Part shown: piece after piece, positions 56,540 through 64,000 of the stretch
How the letters are laid out: each line of letters starts with the position of its first letter
Position numbering within the stretch: position 1 is the stretch's first letter
DNA from: Microbacterium radiodurans
GTDB lineage: Bacteria; Actinomycetota; Actinomycetes; Actinomycetales; Microbacteriaceae
Direction: 5' to 3'
Assembly: GCF_008710705.1 (NCBI RefSeq)
Contig: NZ_VYRZ01000001.1
Span: 806,001-870,000, forward strand
DNA length: 64,000 nucleotides
Position numbers and translations under genes: made by a program
The notes under the pieces: generated by a model
The model's input: the letters and a program-made list of their open reading frames with translations, nothing else
The model's database searches: none
Told to the model about the DNA's origin: nothing

Positions 56540-58321
56540 TCACTCCTCGCGGGGGCCCAGCAGCGGCGCCTCGACGAAGCGCGCGACGGCGGGGGCGGGC
56601 TGCTCGAGCTCGATCACCGTGATGCGGTTCCCGCCCGCGCGGGTTGCGGGCCCGGGGACGTACAGGGTCCGCTGCGGCCCGTTCGACCAGTAGCGCCCCA
56701 GCAGCAGGTCGTTCACCACGACGTACCCCTTGCCCCAGCCGGCGGTGTCGACGAACAGGTCCGCGGGCCGGTCGAGCGCGAATTCCCCCGTCCGCACCGT
56801 CAGCTCGGGAGCGGATGCCGCGGCCTCCAACGCCACCGGCGTCGCCCGCCAGCCGCCCAGCTCCCGACCGTCGATCGCGACAGGGCCGATCAGGCCCTTC
56901 GCCTCGCCCAACCGCACGTCGTAGTTCACGCGCCCCTGCTCCTCGACGAGCACGCTCAGGCGCGACCCCGCGGGCAGCCGCACCGAGCGCTCGTGGCGCG
57001 TGCGCGACATCGCGCCCACGCGCACGCCGTCGACCGAGACCCAGGCGTGATCGCGCACCTCCGCGACCGTCAGCTCGCCGCCGGCGAACCCGTCGGGCAG
57101 GTCGGTCTCGTAGCGCAGCAGCGCGCCGAGGTGACCCACCTCCTCGAACGTCGGCGGCTGCGGCGACGCGGCCGAGGGCGCCGCGCCCGTACCCACGGCA
57201 CCCTCGGCCGAGGACCCGATGCCGCCCGGCGCCGATCCGCCCGGCGCCGATCCGCCCGGCGCCGACCCGACCGGCACCGACCCGAGCGCGACCTCGAACA
57301 CCGGCGCGGGCGCAGCAGCCGCCGGCCGCTCGTCGGGCACCGGTGCGTACCGCGCGATGACCTCGCGGAACGCTTCGAACTTCGCGGTCGGATCGCCCGC
57401 CTCGTCGAGCGGCGCGTCGTAGTCGTAGGAGGTCGTGATCGGCAGGTAGCGGCCCTTGTCGTTCGCGCCGTTGGTCAGTCCGAAGTTCGTCCCGCCGTGC
57501 ACCATGTAGATGTTGACGGACGCGCCCGCCGCGAGCAGCGCGTCGAGCTCCGCGGCCGCGGTGATCGCATCGGTGGTGTGGTGGACGCCGCCCCACCAGT
57601 CGAACCAGCCGTCCCAGAACTCCGAGCACATGAGCGGTCCGGTGGGCTGGAAGCGGCGCAGCGTCTCGAGGCGCTCGGCCGCGCGCGACCCGAACGAACC
57701 CGTCGTGTGCAGCTCCGGCAGGGTGCCGGCGGCGAGCATCCCGGGCTCGGGCTGGTCGACGGTCGTCAGCGGCACGGTGATGCCGGCGTCGCGAGTGATC
57801 CGGACGAGTTCGGCGAGGTAGGCGGCATCCGACCCGTAGGCGCCGTACTCGTTCTCGATCTGCACGAGCACGACGTTGCCGCCGCGATCGATCTGCCGCG
57901 GGGCGACGATGTCGTAGACGCGGCGGAGGTAGACCTCGAGCGCCTCGAGGTAGGCGGCGTCGGAGCGGCGGAGGGCGATGCCCGGCGTGCTCGTGAGCCA
58001 GACCGGGAGGCCGCCGTTGTGCCACTCGGCGCAGATGTAGGGTCCGGGCCGGACGATCGCGTGCATCCCCTCGGCGGCCACGAGATCGAGGAAGGCGCCG
58101 AGGTCGATCGCCCCGGTCGCATCCCATTCGCCGCGCACCGGCTCGTGCGCGTTCCAGGCGACGTAGGTCTCGATCGTGTTGAGGCCCATCAGCCGGGCCT
58201 TGCGGATGCGGTCGGCCCAGTGGCCGGGGTGGATCCGGAAGTAGTGCAGCGCACCGGAGATGACGCGGTGCGGCCGTCCGTCGAGGAGGAAGTCGGTGTC
58301 GCCGATGGCGAAGGTGCTCAT
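56540..58321 (-). CDS. Beta-galactosidase, GH35
   Basis: 593 residues, start preceded by AAAGG. GH35 TIM barrel: YFRIHPGHWADRIRKARLMG, NTIETYVAWNAHE, ICAEWHNGGLPVWL, acid/base Glu158 in QIENEYG, nucleophile Glu234 in CSEFWDGWFDWWGG, and YMVHGGTNFG. Residues about 340-390 form a Gly/Ala/Pro linker with GSAPG repeats, then a jelly-roll C-terminal part. No signal peptide. It would split beta-galactosyl units from imported RG-I galactan side chains. The divergent neighbour is a Gfo/Idh gene 35 bases away. Repeats of 15 bases (GGCGCCGATCCGCCC-like, 57221-57290) encode the linker. Confidence 0.94.
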   Translation of the reverse strand: MSTFAIGDTDFLLDGRPHRVISGALHYFRIHPGHWADRIRKARLMGLNTIETYVAWNAHEPVRGEWDATGAIDLGAFLDLVAAEGMHAIVRPGPYICAEWHNGGLPVWLTSTPGIALRRSDAAYLEALEVYLRRVYDIVAPRQIDRGGNVVLVQIENEYGAYGSDAAYLAELVRITRDAGITVPLTTVDQPEPGMLAAGTLPELHTTGSFGSRAAERLETLRRFQPTGPLMCSEFWDGWFDWWGGVHHTTDAITAAAELDALLAAGASVNIYMVHGGTNFGLTNGANDKGRYLPITTSYDYDAPLDEAGDPTAKFEAFREVIARYAPVPDERPAAAAPAPVFEVALGSVPVGSAPGGSAPGGSAPGGIGSSAEGAVGTGAAPSAASPQPPTFEEVGHLGALLRYETDLPDGFAGGELTVAEVRDHAWVSVDGVRVGAMSRTRHERSVRLPAGSRLSVLVEEQGRVNYDVRLGEAKGLIGPVAIDGRELGGWRATPVALEAAASAPELTVRTGEFALDRPADLFVDTAGWGKGYVVVNDLLLGRYWSNGPQRTLYVPGPATRAGGNRITVIELEQPAPAVARFVEAPLLGPREE

Positions 58322-58343
58322 GAAGACCTTTCGGAGCTGCTGG

Positions 58344-58349
58344 TACGGT
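58344..58349 (+). promoter_or_regulatory. -10 element TACGGT of the Gfo/Idh gene at 58357
   Basis: It ends 7 bases before the GTG start within a 35-base divergent spacer; no Shine-Dalgarno. The -10 and the GH35 ribosome site share this gap, so the two transcripts start back to back. Confidence 0.4.
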
Positions 58350-58356
58350 CGGTCGG

Positions 58357-59397
58357 GTGCAGACAGTGGGGTGGGCGATTCTCGGCCCGGGGCAGATCGC
58401 GCAGAGCTTCGCCGAGGGTCTCGCCGCGTCGCGGACCGGGCGCCTCGCTGCGGTGGGGAGCTCGGATGCCGCGCGCGCCCGCGCCTTCGCGGAGCGTTTC
58501 GCCCCCGGTAACAGCACCGGAAACACCGACGGGGCGTTCGCGGGGCACTACGACGCGGTGCTCGGCCGTGACGACGTCGATGCCGTCTACATCGGCACCG
58601 TCCACCCCGCCCACGCGGCGCTCGCCGAGGCCGCGCTGCGCGCGGGGAAGGCGGTGCTCTGCGAGAAGCCCCTCACGCCCACTGCGGCCGAGACCGATCG
58701 GCTCCTCGCCGTCGCGGCCGACGCCGGCCGACCGCTCGTGGAGGCGTACAAGAACCGCTTCTCGCCGTTCGCGCGTGAACTCGACGCGCTCGTGGGCGCC
58801 GGAGCCGTGGGTGCGCCCCGCCGGCTGACGGCCTCCTTCGGCTTCGCATCCGATGAGCGCGCCGGGCGCCTGTTCGATCCGGAGCTCGCCGGGGGAGCGC
58901 TGCTCGACGTCGGCTGCTATCCGCTGTCGCTCGCGGTGCAGATCGCGGCCGCCGCGGGCGTCGATCCGGCCGCGCTCCGGGTCGTCGAGGCGGACGGACG
59001 CATCGGACCGACCGGCGTCGACGAGGACGCGCGGGCGGTGGTCGCAGCCGAGGGGTTCGAGGCCCACCTCTCGACGTCGATCCGTTCGACGCTGCCGCGC
59101 TCGGCCGAGATCGTCGGCACCGCCGGCACGATCGACCTGCCCGACGCGTGGGGCTCGCGCAGCGCGTCGGCGTCGACGATCCTCGTGCGCCGCGCCGACG
59201 CGTCCGGCGGGGGAACGGCGGAGCGCACACCGCGGGAGCACACGACCGCGGTCGTCCACCCCTTCGCCGCCGAGGCCGACGCCGTCGCACGGCTGCTCGA
59301 CACGGACGCGTGCGAGGCGCGCGAGCTGCCGTGGGCGCACAGTCGCGCGATCGCGGGACTGCTCGACGCGTGGGCCGCGGCGCTCCGCGCCGCCTGA
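58357..59397 (+). CDS. Gfo/Idh/MocA-family oxidoreductase
   Basis: 346 residues from a GTG, probably leaderless. NAD motif WAILGPGQIAQSF (6-18), VLCEKPLTPT with catalytic Lys, and EAYKNRFSPFAR, AGGALLDVGCYPLSLAVQIA, with the conserved Asp/Tyr of the dehydrogenase subgroup that includes trans-1,2-dihydrobenzene-diol dehydrogenase and 1,5-anhydro-D-fructose reductase relatives. Divergent from GH35. It converges on the acyltransferase-fusion gene with a single base between their stops. Confidence 0.9.
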   Translation: MQTVGWAILGPGQIAQSFAEGLAASRTGRLAAVGSSDAARARAFAERFAPGNSTGNTDGAFAGHYDAVLGRDDVDAVYIGTVHPAHAALAEAALRAGKAVLCEKPLTPTAAETDRLLAVAADAGRPLVEAYKNRFSPFARELDALVGAGAVGAPRRLTASFGFASDERAGRLFDPELAGGALLDVGCYPLSLAVQIAAAAGVDPAALRVVEADGRIGPTGVDEDARAVVAAEGFEAHLSTSIRSTLPRSAEIVGTAGTIDLPDAWGSRSASASTILVRRADASGGGTAERTPREHTTAVVHPFAAEADAVARLLDTDACEARELPWAHSRAIAGLLDAWAAALRAA

Positions 59398-59398
59398 C

Positions 59399-61069
59399 TC
59401 ACCCACCCGAGCGGCGCGGGATCGGAGCGGGTTCGGGCCGGTGGACACCGCGCGGCCGGTAGCCGAGCCCGTCGGCCACGCCGAGCAGATCGGCCAGGTA
59501 CCAGACGATCGCGAGCCACATCTCGGTGCCCTGGAGCCCCGGATCGTCGCCCGCGAGGCGGAATGCCATGCCGGCGCCGGCGTGCCAGCCGTCGAGGGCG
59601 TGATCCAACAGGTCGGCCGCGACGGCGCCGACCTCGTCGGCGCGGTAGCCGCTCGCCCGCGTCAGCCACAGCGGGTGCGCGACGTCGAGGACGTTGCACG
59701 CGTCGAGCCGGTCGGGAGCGAACCAGCGGTCGTCGCGCACGTGGCGGAGCACCGTGTCGACGACGGCCTCCGGGTAGGGGACCGGCAGCCCGTGCTGCGC
59801 GAGCGTGCCGCGCGAGGCGCGGTAGAACCCGTTCACGAGCAGTCGCAGTCCGGCGTCGGCCGATGCCGCGCCCCACATGCCCGTGCCCGGATCGGCGTGC
59901 GTGAGCAGCCATCCGAACAGCGCCGCCTCGACCCCGGGGGCGAGGGCGTCGCCGCGCCGCTTCGCCCACAGCAGCGCGGTGCCGAGCGCATCGACGTCGG
60001 CGCCCGCGTGCCACGGGTCGGTGTCCCACGGCAGGGCGTCGAGGCGGGCGATGACGGATTTCGCCGTAGCCGCCGTGACGAGCCCGACGGGATGCCGGAA
60101 GCCCGCGCCGAGCAGGTCGAGCGCGTAGCCGGTGGTCAGCACGTGGTACGCCGCGTCGGGATCGTCCCAGCCCGCGGCGGCCGCCGCGTCGGATGATCCG
60201 GGAGACGGCAGCGGCCGCACGACGCCGGTCGCGGCATCCTGCCACCCCTGCATCGTGACGATGAGCTCGGCGCGGTCGCCTCCGGGCGGCACCGATGCGA
60301 GCAGCAGGTCGGCGATCTCGACCGCGTCGCCCAGCGCGCGCACGGTCGGCGCGGCGCCGGGCCGGTCGGCGAAGAGCCCGCTGCCGGCGTCGACGGTGCG
60401 TCCGAGGAGGGCCGGCGCATCGGCGCGCGCCGACGCCGCGAATGCCGCGACCCGTGCCGCGAGGTCCCGCGACGGCGCGCCCCCGCCCGCACCGGCCGCG
60501 CCGTCGCCGGTAGGGGGAGTGCGCCAGCGGAGGACCCGGGCCGGGTTCCCGCCGACGACGGCGCCCGCGGCCACGTCCTTGGTCACGACCGCGCCGGCGG
60601 CCAGCACCGCGCCGTCGCCGACGGTGACGCCGTCGAGGACGACGACGTGCGAACCGATCCAGACGTCGTCGCCGATGCGGATGCCGCGACTCGACAGCGG
60701 CTGACGGAACACCGGCGTCCCCGGCTCCATCGAGTGGTTGAAGCCGAGCACCGAGCTGAGGGCGCCCATCCGCACGCCGTCGCCGAAGACGACGTCGCCG
60801 CGCACGACGGCGTTCGGGTTGATCGTGCAGTCGGCCCCGATGCGGAGCGTTCCGGTCAGGTAGGCGCCGGCGGCGACGTACGACCGGTCGCCGAGGGTCA
60901 GCTCGTCCGCGTCGAGCGCGGCGAGCTCGGCGACGAAGCAGTCGCGACCGAAGCTCCAGCCCGGGTGCTGGGCCGTCAGGGTCCGCTGTCTCGCGAGCTG
61001 CGCGTCGCGCTGCTCGGCCGAGGCCGCCGTCCAGAAGTCCCAGGGCGAGTGCTCGAAGCGGTCGATCAT
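59399..61069 (-). CDS. Hexapeptide-repeat acyltransferase fused to a helical C-terminal domain
   Basis: 556 residues from the ATG overlapping the regulator stop. Residues about 55-180 are a left-handed beta-helix with hexapeptide repeats ([67 protein letters not shown]), the fold of maltose/galactoside O-acetyltransferases; [10 protein letters not shown] carries the likely catalytic His. A Gly-Ala-rich linker (about 195-210) leads to residues 215-556, mostly helical with Trp/Asp-rich blocks ([55 protein letters not shown]) that resemble alpha/alpha-barrel carbohydrate enzymes. An enzyme that acetylates and also processes or recognises a sugar is suggested. It is the last gene of its operon. 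This fusion is unusual and its function is unknown. Confidence 0.75.
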   Translation of the reverse strand: MIDRFEHSPWDFWTAASAEQRDAQLARQRTLTAQHPGWSFGRDCFVAELAALDADELTLGDRSYVAAGAYLTGTLRIGADCTINPNAVVRGDVVFGDGVRMGALSSVLGFNHSMEPGTPVFRQPLSSRGIRIGDDVWIGSHVVVLDGVTVGDGAVLAAGAVVTKDVAAGAVVGGNPARVLRWRTPPTGDGAAGAGGGAPSRDLAARVAAFAASARADAPALLGRTVDAGSGLFADRPGAAPTVRALGDAVEIADLLLASVPPGGDRAELIVTMQGWQDAATGVVRPLPSPGSSDAAAAAGWDDPDAAYHVLTTGYALDLLGAGFRHPVGLVTAATAKSVIARLDALPWDTDPWHAGADVDALGTALLWAKRRGDALAPGVEAALFGWLLTHADPGTGMWGAASADAGLRLLVNGFYRASRGTLAQHGLPVPYPEAVVDTVLRHVRDDRWFAPDRLDACNVLDVAHPLWLTRASGYRADEVGAVAADLLDHALDGWHAGAGMAFRLAGDDPGLQGTEMWLAIVWYLADLLGVADGLGYRPRGVHRPEPAPIPRRSGG

Positions 61070-62181
61070 GCGATCGGCCCGCCTCCGGGCGCCGCGGTCG
61101 ATCCGCGGACGACGAGGCGCGGATTGAGGGTCACGCGACGCGTCGGCCGCTCGGGGTCGGCCAGGCGCGAGACGAGGAGGTCGACCGCGGTCTCGCCGAC
61201 GCTCACGCGCGGCGGCGCGATCGCGGTCAGGGCCGGGGTGAACAGCTCGGCGACCTCGTCGTCGTACGCGACGATCGACAGGTCGCCGGGCACCGAGATC
61301 CCGCGGTTGAGGGCGAGGTCGACGAAGGCCATCGCCTCGGGGTCGGAGTGCACGAGGAGGGCCGTGACACCGGTTCCGAGCGCTCGGTCGAGCGTCGCGT
61401 CGACGGCCGCCGAGAACTCCGGGCTGCCCCGGTCGGGGAGGGTCGTCTCGATGTGCTCGGCGGGCGTGAGGCCGAGCTCGTCGCACGCCGCGAGCCATCC
61501 CGCGGCGATCTTGCGCGAGGTGGGGGAGTTGCGCGAGAGCACGAGCCCGACCTTGCGGTGTCCGAGCGATGCGAGGTGTCGTGCGGCGAGCACGGCGCCC
61601 AGGGCGTGATCGGTCGTCACCGCCTCGGCGGGAACCCCCTCGGGCTGCACGATCGCGTCGCGTTCGACGAGGACGCTCGGCGTCCCGCAGTCCGCGAGCC
61701 ACTGCACGACGTCCTGCGCGTGGGGCGTCTCGGTGTTGGGTGCGACGATGAGTCCGCGCACGTTGCCGGCGCTCACCAGGCGCTCGAGCACGGGGCGCTC
61801 GTCCTGCAGCTCGTACGAGGCGCCGCGCAGCTGAACGGTCAGCCCGTGACGACGCGCGGCGGTCTCCATGCCCCGGACGACGCCCGGCCAGTAGTAGTTC
61901 AGCGACGGGACGAGCACGGCGATCGCACCGGCATCCGTCTCGGGGGTCGCGGGCGCCGCGGCGGCGCGGCGGTTCTGCCCGCCGGGCGGGATCGCGCCGC
62001 CGTGCACGCGCTGGAGCAGCCCCTCCTGCTCCATGAGGGCGAGATCGCGCCGCAGGGTCACCGTCGCCGCGCCGAGCTCGTCGGTCAGCTGCGAGATGCG
62101 GACGGCGCCCTCGCGCTCCATCGCCGCCAGGATGTGGGCGCGGCGTTCGGCGGCCAGGGGAGCCGCTGCGGGTTCGGTCAT
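61066..62181 (-). CDS. Hybrid regulator: DeoR-type HTH on a LacI-type sensor domain
   Basis: 371 residues. Residues about 10-65 are a DeoR/GntR-like winged helix ([52 protein letters not shown]) rather than a LacI HTH. Residues about 88-365 are a LacI/PBP1 sensor ([88 protein letters not shown]). Such chimeras control actinobacterial sugar genes and bind phosphorylated or free sugars. It is coupled to the heparinase-like gene upstream and the acyltransferase downstream, so it regulates its own operon. DeoR-type operators were not recognised. Confidence 0.88.
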   Translation of the reverse strand: MTEPAAAPLAAERRAHILAAMEREGAVRISQLTDELGAATVTLRRDLALMEQEGLLQRVHGGAIPPGGQNRRAAAAPATPETDAGAIAVLVPSLNYYWPGVVRGMETAARRHGLTVQLRGASYELQDERPVLERLVSAGNVRGLIVAPNTETPHAQDVVQWLADCGTPSVLVERDAIVQPEGVPAEAVTTDHALGAVLAARHLASLGHRKVGLVLSRNSPTSRKIAAGWLAACDELGLTPAEHIETTLPDRGSPEFSAAVDATLDRALGTGVTALLVHSDPEAMAFVDLALNRGISVPGDLSIVAYDDEVAELFTPALTAIAPPRVSVGETAVDLLVSRLADPERPTRRVTLNPRLVVRGSTAAPGGGPIA

Positions 62182-64000
62182 GATGGCACGTCCTCGTTCG
62201 GTTCCTGTTCTATCGTGACCCGCAGCTCGTCGCGGTCATCGACGTGGATATCCAGTCGCATCAGGCGCTCGCCCCAGACGCCCGAGAGCATCGGGTCGTC
62301 GAGCTCCCGCACCGCGAGGGTGTGGCGCGCCGACTCCGGCCAGCGGATGACCACGGGGGCCGCCGCCGCGACGGGCACGATCCGCGCGCGGCCGGGCTCG
62401 GTCGCGACGTCCCCCGCCAGCAGCAGTCGCACCGTGGTGCCGGGTGCGGCATCCCGCCATCGGTCGTCGATCGTCACGGATGCGCCCGTCTCGCCGTCCG
62501 GCCGGTCGAGACGCACCGATCGGTGCCACGAGGCGGCCGCGCCCGCGGGATACGCGCGGGCGAGCTCGAGCCCGAACGACGCCGCACGTCCGTCGGCCGC
62601 GGTCTCGACGTCGGCGGCGGCGAACGTGCGCCCCACCCCCTGCGGCACGCCGCCGATCTCGGGCACGCTGTGCCACGAGCTCTGCATCGTCCAGATGTCG
62701 TAGCGGCGCGGCCCGAAGGTCTGCTTCGTGTAGGTGGGACGCCCGGCGTCCACGACGACCGGCACGCCGTCGGAGGCGACGATGACCGAGCCGACGTCGT
62801 TGTGGTTGTGGTTCTCGTCGTTGTGGCCGCCCTTGACGACGACCGTGAGCCCCGAGGCGCTGCCCGCCGCGGGTCGCGCGACGAGCACCTGCGTCGACGG
62901 GAGCCAGACGTCCCGCGGCATCCAGGAATCCGGCGGCGACGTCTCGGCATCGGACGCCAGCCACGCGGGATCGGCGAGGGCGCGCAGCAGGCGCCCCAGC
63001 CCGGCGTCCTCGGTGGCCGCGGGTGCGCCGGGAACGCGATGGGATGCCGCGTGCCGCCGCGCGTCGTCATCCCCGACGGCCCGGGCGGCACGGTGCAGCG
63101 CATGCCACGGCTGGTCGGCCGGGGGTCGCGCGGGTCCGTCGGCCAGGTTGACGTACCACGGGCCGCCGAGGTGCGAGCGGTGGGGGAAGGCGACGGTCTC
63201 GCGGAGCGCCGGGACGGCGGCGACGGCATCCCAGGCGCCGCCGGTGGCGAAGGCGAGGACATCGAGCGCCTCGAGCGCGCGGCAGGCGCCGTTCCACCAG
63301 TAGGCATAGCCCTCGTCGATCGCGCCGTCCGCGGGGAGGGCGGCGATGTAGCGGTCGATGCCGGCGGCGGCCAGCGCGACGATCCGCTCCCGCCGCGCCG
63401 GGTCGTCCTGCAGCGCGAGGGCGGCCACGAGGACGTTGCCGTGGATCCACGGGTTCCAGTTGTGCACGTGGCCGTCGAGACCGATCCAGTGCCAGTCGCG
63501 GCGATCGAGGAACGGCGAGAACACCCGCACCTCGGCCTCGTGGCGGACGCGGGCGCGCAGGCCCGGGTACCGCTCGTCCAGACGGTCGCCGAGGACGTGG
63601 TCGATCCAGGCGAGCTGCCCGACGACCTCGCCCGCGCCGAGATCCAGGTAGGGCGCGGCGACGTCGGCGAGGACGGCGCCCGACCGCTCGCGCACGTCGT
63701 CGTGGGCGGGCCAGCTCCAGGTCGACTGCTCGGCGAGCATCCAGACGCCGTCGGCGACCTCGTCGAGCAGGTCGTCGTCACACGTCGCTGCGGCGGCGAC
63801 GACCGCGCGGCTCAGGCGCCGCTGCCGCGCGAAGACCTGCTGCTCGTACCCGTCGCGGTCGCCGTCGCCGTGCACACGCGCCGCGGCGCTCGCGAGAGTC
63901 TGCGGCCAGGGCGTCCGAGCGTCGGCCCGCGCGGCCGCGACGATCGGAGCGAGGGTCGCCGCATCGAGGCCCGCCCAGAAGTCCCGATCGGATGCCGGCG
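62178..64000 (-). CDS. Heparinase II/III-like protein, 5' end outside window
   Basis: The reading frame is open to the right edge, so the protein is N-terminally cut; 607 codons are visible. It has an N-terminal (alpha/alpha) toroid ([39 protein letters not shown]) and a C-terminal beta sandwich. [18 protein letters not shown] matches the heparinase II/III family motif, where His and neighbouring residues bind metal or substrate, and [15 protein letters not shown] follows. Such proteins are polysaccharide lyases or glycosidases acting on uronic-acid polymers. The visible part has no signal, but the start is missing. It overlaps the regulator by four bases (ATGA), so it leads this operon. The substrate is unknown. 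Confidence 0.8.
   Translation of the reverse strand, partial: PASDRDFWAGLDAATLAPIVAAARADARTPWPQTLASAAARVHGDGDRDGYEQQVFARQRRLSRAVVAAAATCDDDLLDEVADGVWMLAEQSTWSWPAHDDVRERSGAVLADVAAPYLDLGAGEVVGQLAWIDHVLGDRLDERYPGLRARVRHEAEVRVFSPFLDRRDWHWIGLDGHVHNWNPWIHGNVLVAALALQDDPARRERIVALAAAGIDRYIAALPADGAIDEGYAYWWNGACRALEALDVLAFATGGAWDAVAAVPALRETVAFPHRSHLGGPWYVNLADGPARPPADQPWHALHRAARAVGDDDARRHAASHRVPGAPAATEDAGLGRLLRALADPAWLASDAETSPPDSWMPRDVWLPSTQVLVARPAAGSASGLTVVVKGGHNDENHNHNDVGSVIVASDGVPVVVDAGRPTYTKQTFGPRRYDIWTMQSSWHSVPEIGGVPQGVGRTFAAADVETAADGRAASFGLELARAYPAGAAASWHRSVRLDRPDGETGASVTIDDRWRDAAPGTTVRLLLAGDVATEPGRARIVPVAAAAPVVIRWPESARHTLAVRELDDPMLSGVWGERLMRLDIHVDDRDELRVTIEQEPNEDVPS

Overview
The window is about 70% GC and densely coding, with short intergenic gaps, many 4-base ATGA/GTGA gene overlaps, several GTG starts, actinobacterial TANNNT -10 boxes directly before start codons, and frequent GCATCC/GGATGC words. 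Together these suggest a high-GC actinobacterium, most likely Microbacterium or another Microbacteriaceae genus. The genus is an inference from style; no rRNA or marker gene is present. No tRNA, rRNA, CRISPR array, transposase or phage gene was seen.

Left part (1-16.4 kb) is mixed. It holds a cut-off peptide-type ABC binding lipoprotein; a TetR regulator coupled to a TolB-like propeller; a secreted PL11 rhamnogalacturonan lyase; a MarR-MFS pair; an alpha/beta hydrolase; a two-domain lipoate ligase; a type-B carboxylesterase; an ECF sigma/Asp23 envelope-stress cluster with a DUF2273 membrane protein; galE; and a serine hydrolase of the beta-lactamase fold.

From 16.4 kb to about 58 kb most of the window reads as one large pectin / rhamnogalacturonan-I (RG-I) utilisation locus. 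A minus-strand operon (16.4-22.3 kb) encodes alpha-ketoglutarate semialdehyde dehydrogenase, an enolase-superfamily enzyme, 5-dehydro-4-deoxyglucarate dehydratase (KdgD), an SDR and a Gfo/Idh/MocA dehydrogenase, which fits an oxidative route for galacturonate or hexarates. Next come a LacI regulator and a degenerate M24-peptidase-like protein, then three separate carbohydrate ABC importers: binding protein at 26.3 kb with permeases at 29.1-30.9 kb; an LplA/LplB/LplC-type system at 40.5-44.0 kb; and a third at 45.1-48.4 kb. Interleaved are an RG acetylesterase (CE12), a CE7-type esterase, another esterase, a YetA/PcRGLX-like exo-RG lyase, YesU-like DUF1961, two YesV-like DUF624 proteins, a GH43-like propeller, GH51 arabinofuranosidase and GH35 beta-galactosidase. 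The gene set parallels the Bacillus subtilis yes/yet/lpl RG-I locus. Only the PL11 lyase shows a secretion signal; the other polysaccharide enzymes look cytoplasmic, so large fragments are probably imported and finished inside the cell. No importer ATPase is encoded here.

The promoters of this locus share LacI-type palindromes (AAACGTTT and AAGCGCTT variants), suggesting a regulon governed by the LacI proteins at 22.4 and 54.2 kb. Each of the three complete binding-protein genes is followed by a strong stem-loop before the next cistron. A second metabolic unit (50.9-56.4 kb) couples a Gfo/Idh dehydrogenase, a DUF993 aldolase-like protein, a sugar-phosphate-isomerase-like TIM barrel, a LacI regulator and a glycerate kinase.

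The right end (59.4-64 kb) is a translationally coupled three-gene operon: a heparinase II/III-like protein running out of the window, a regulator with a DeoR-type DNA-binding domain on a LacI-type sensor, and a hexapeptide-repeat acyltransferase fused to a helical domain. It is the least explained module. Several intergenic regions hold paired hairpin repeats (71-nt, 62-nt, 88-nt and 69-nt families) that look like dispersed palindromic elements or terminators.
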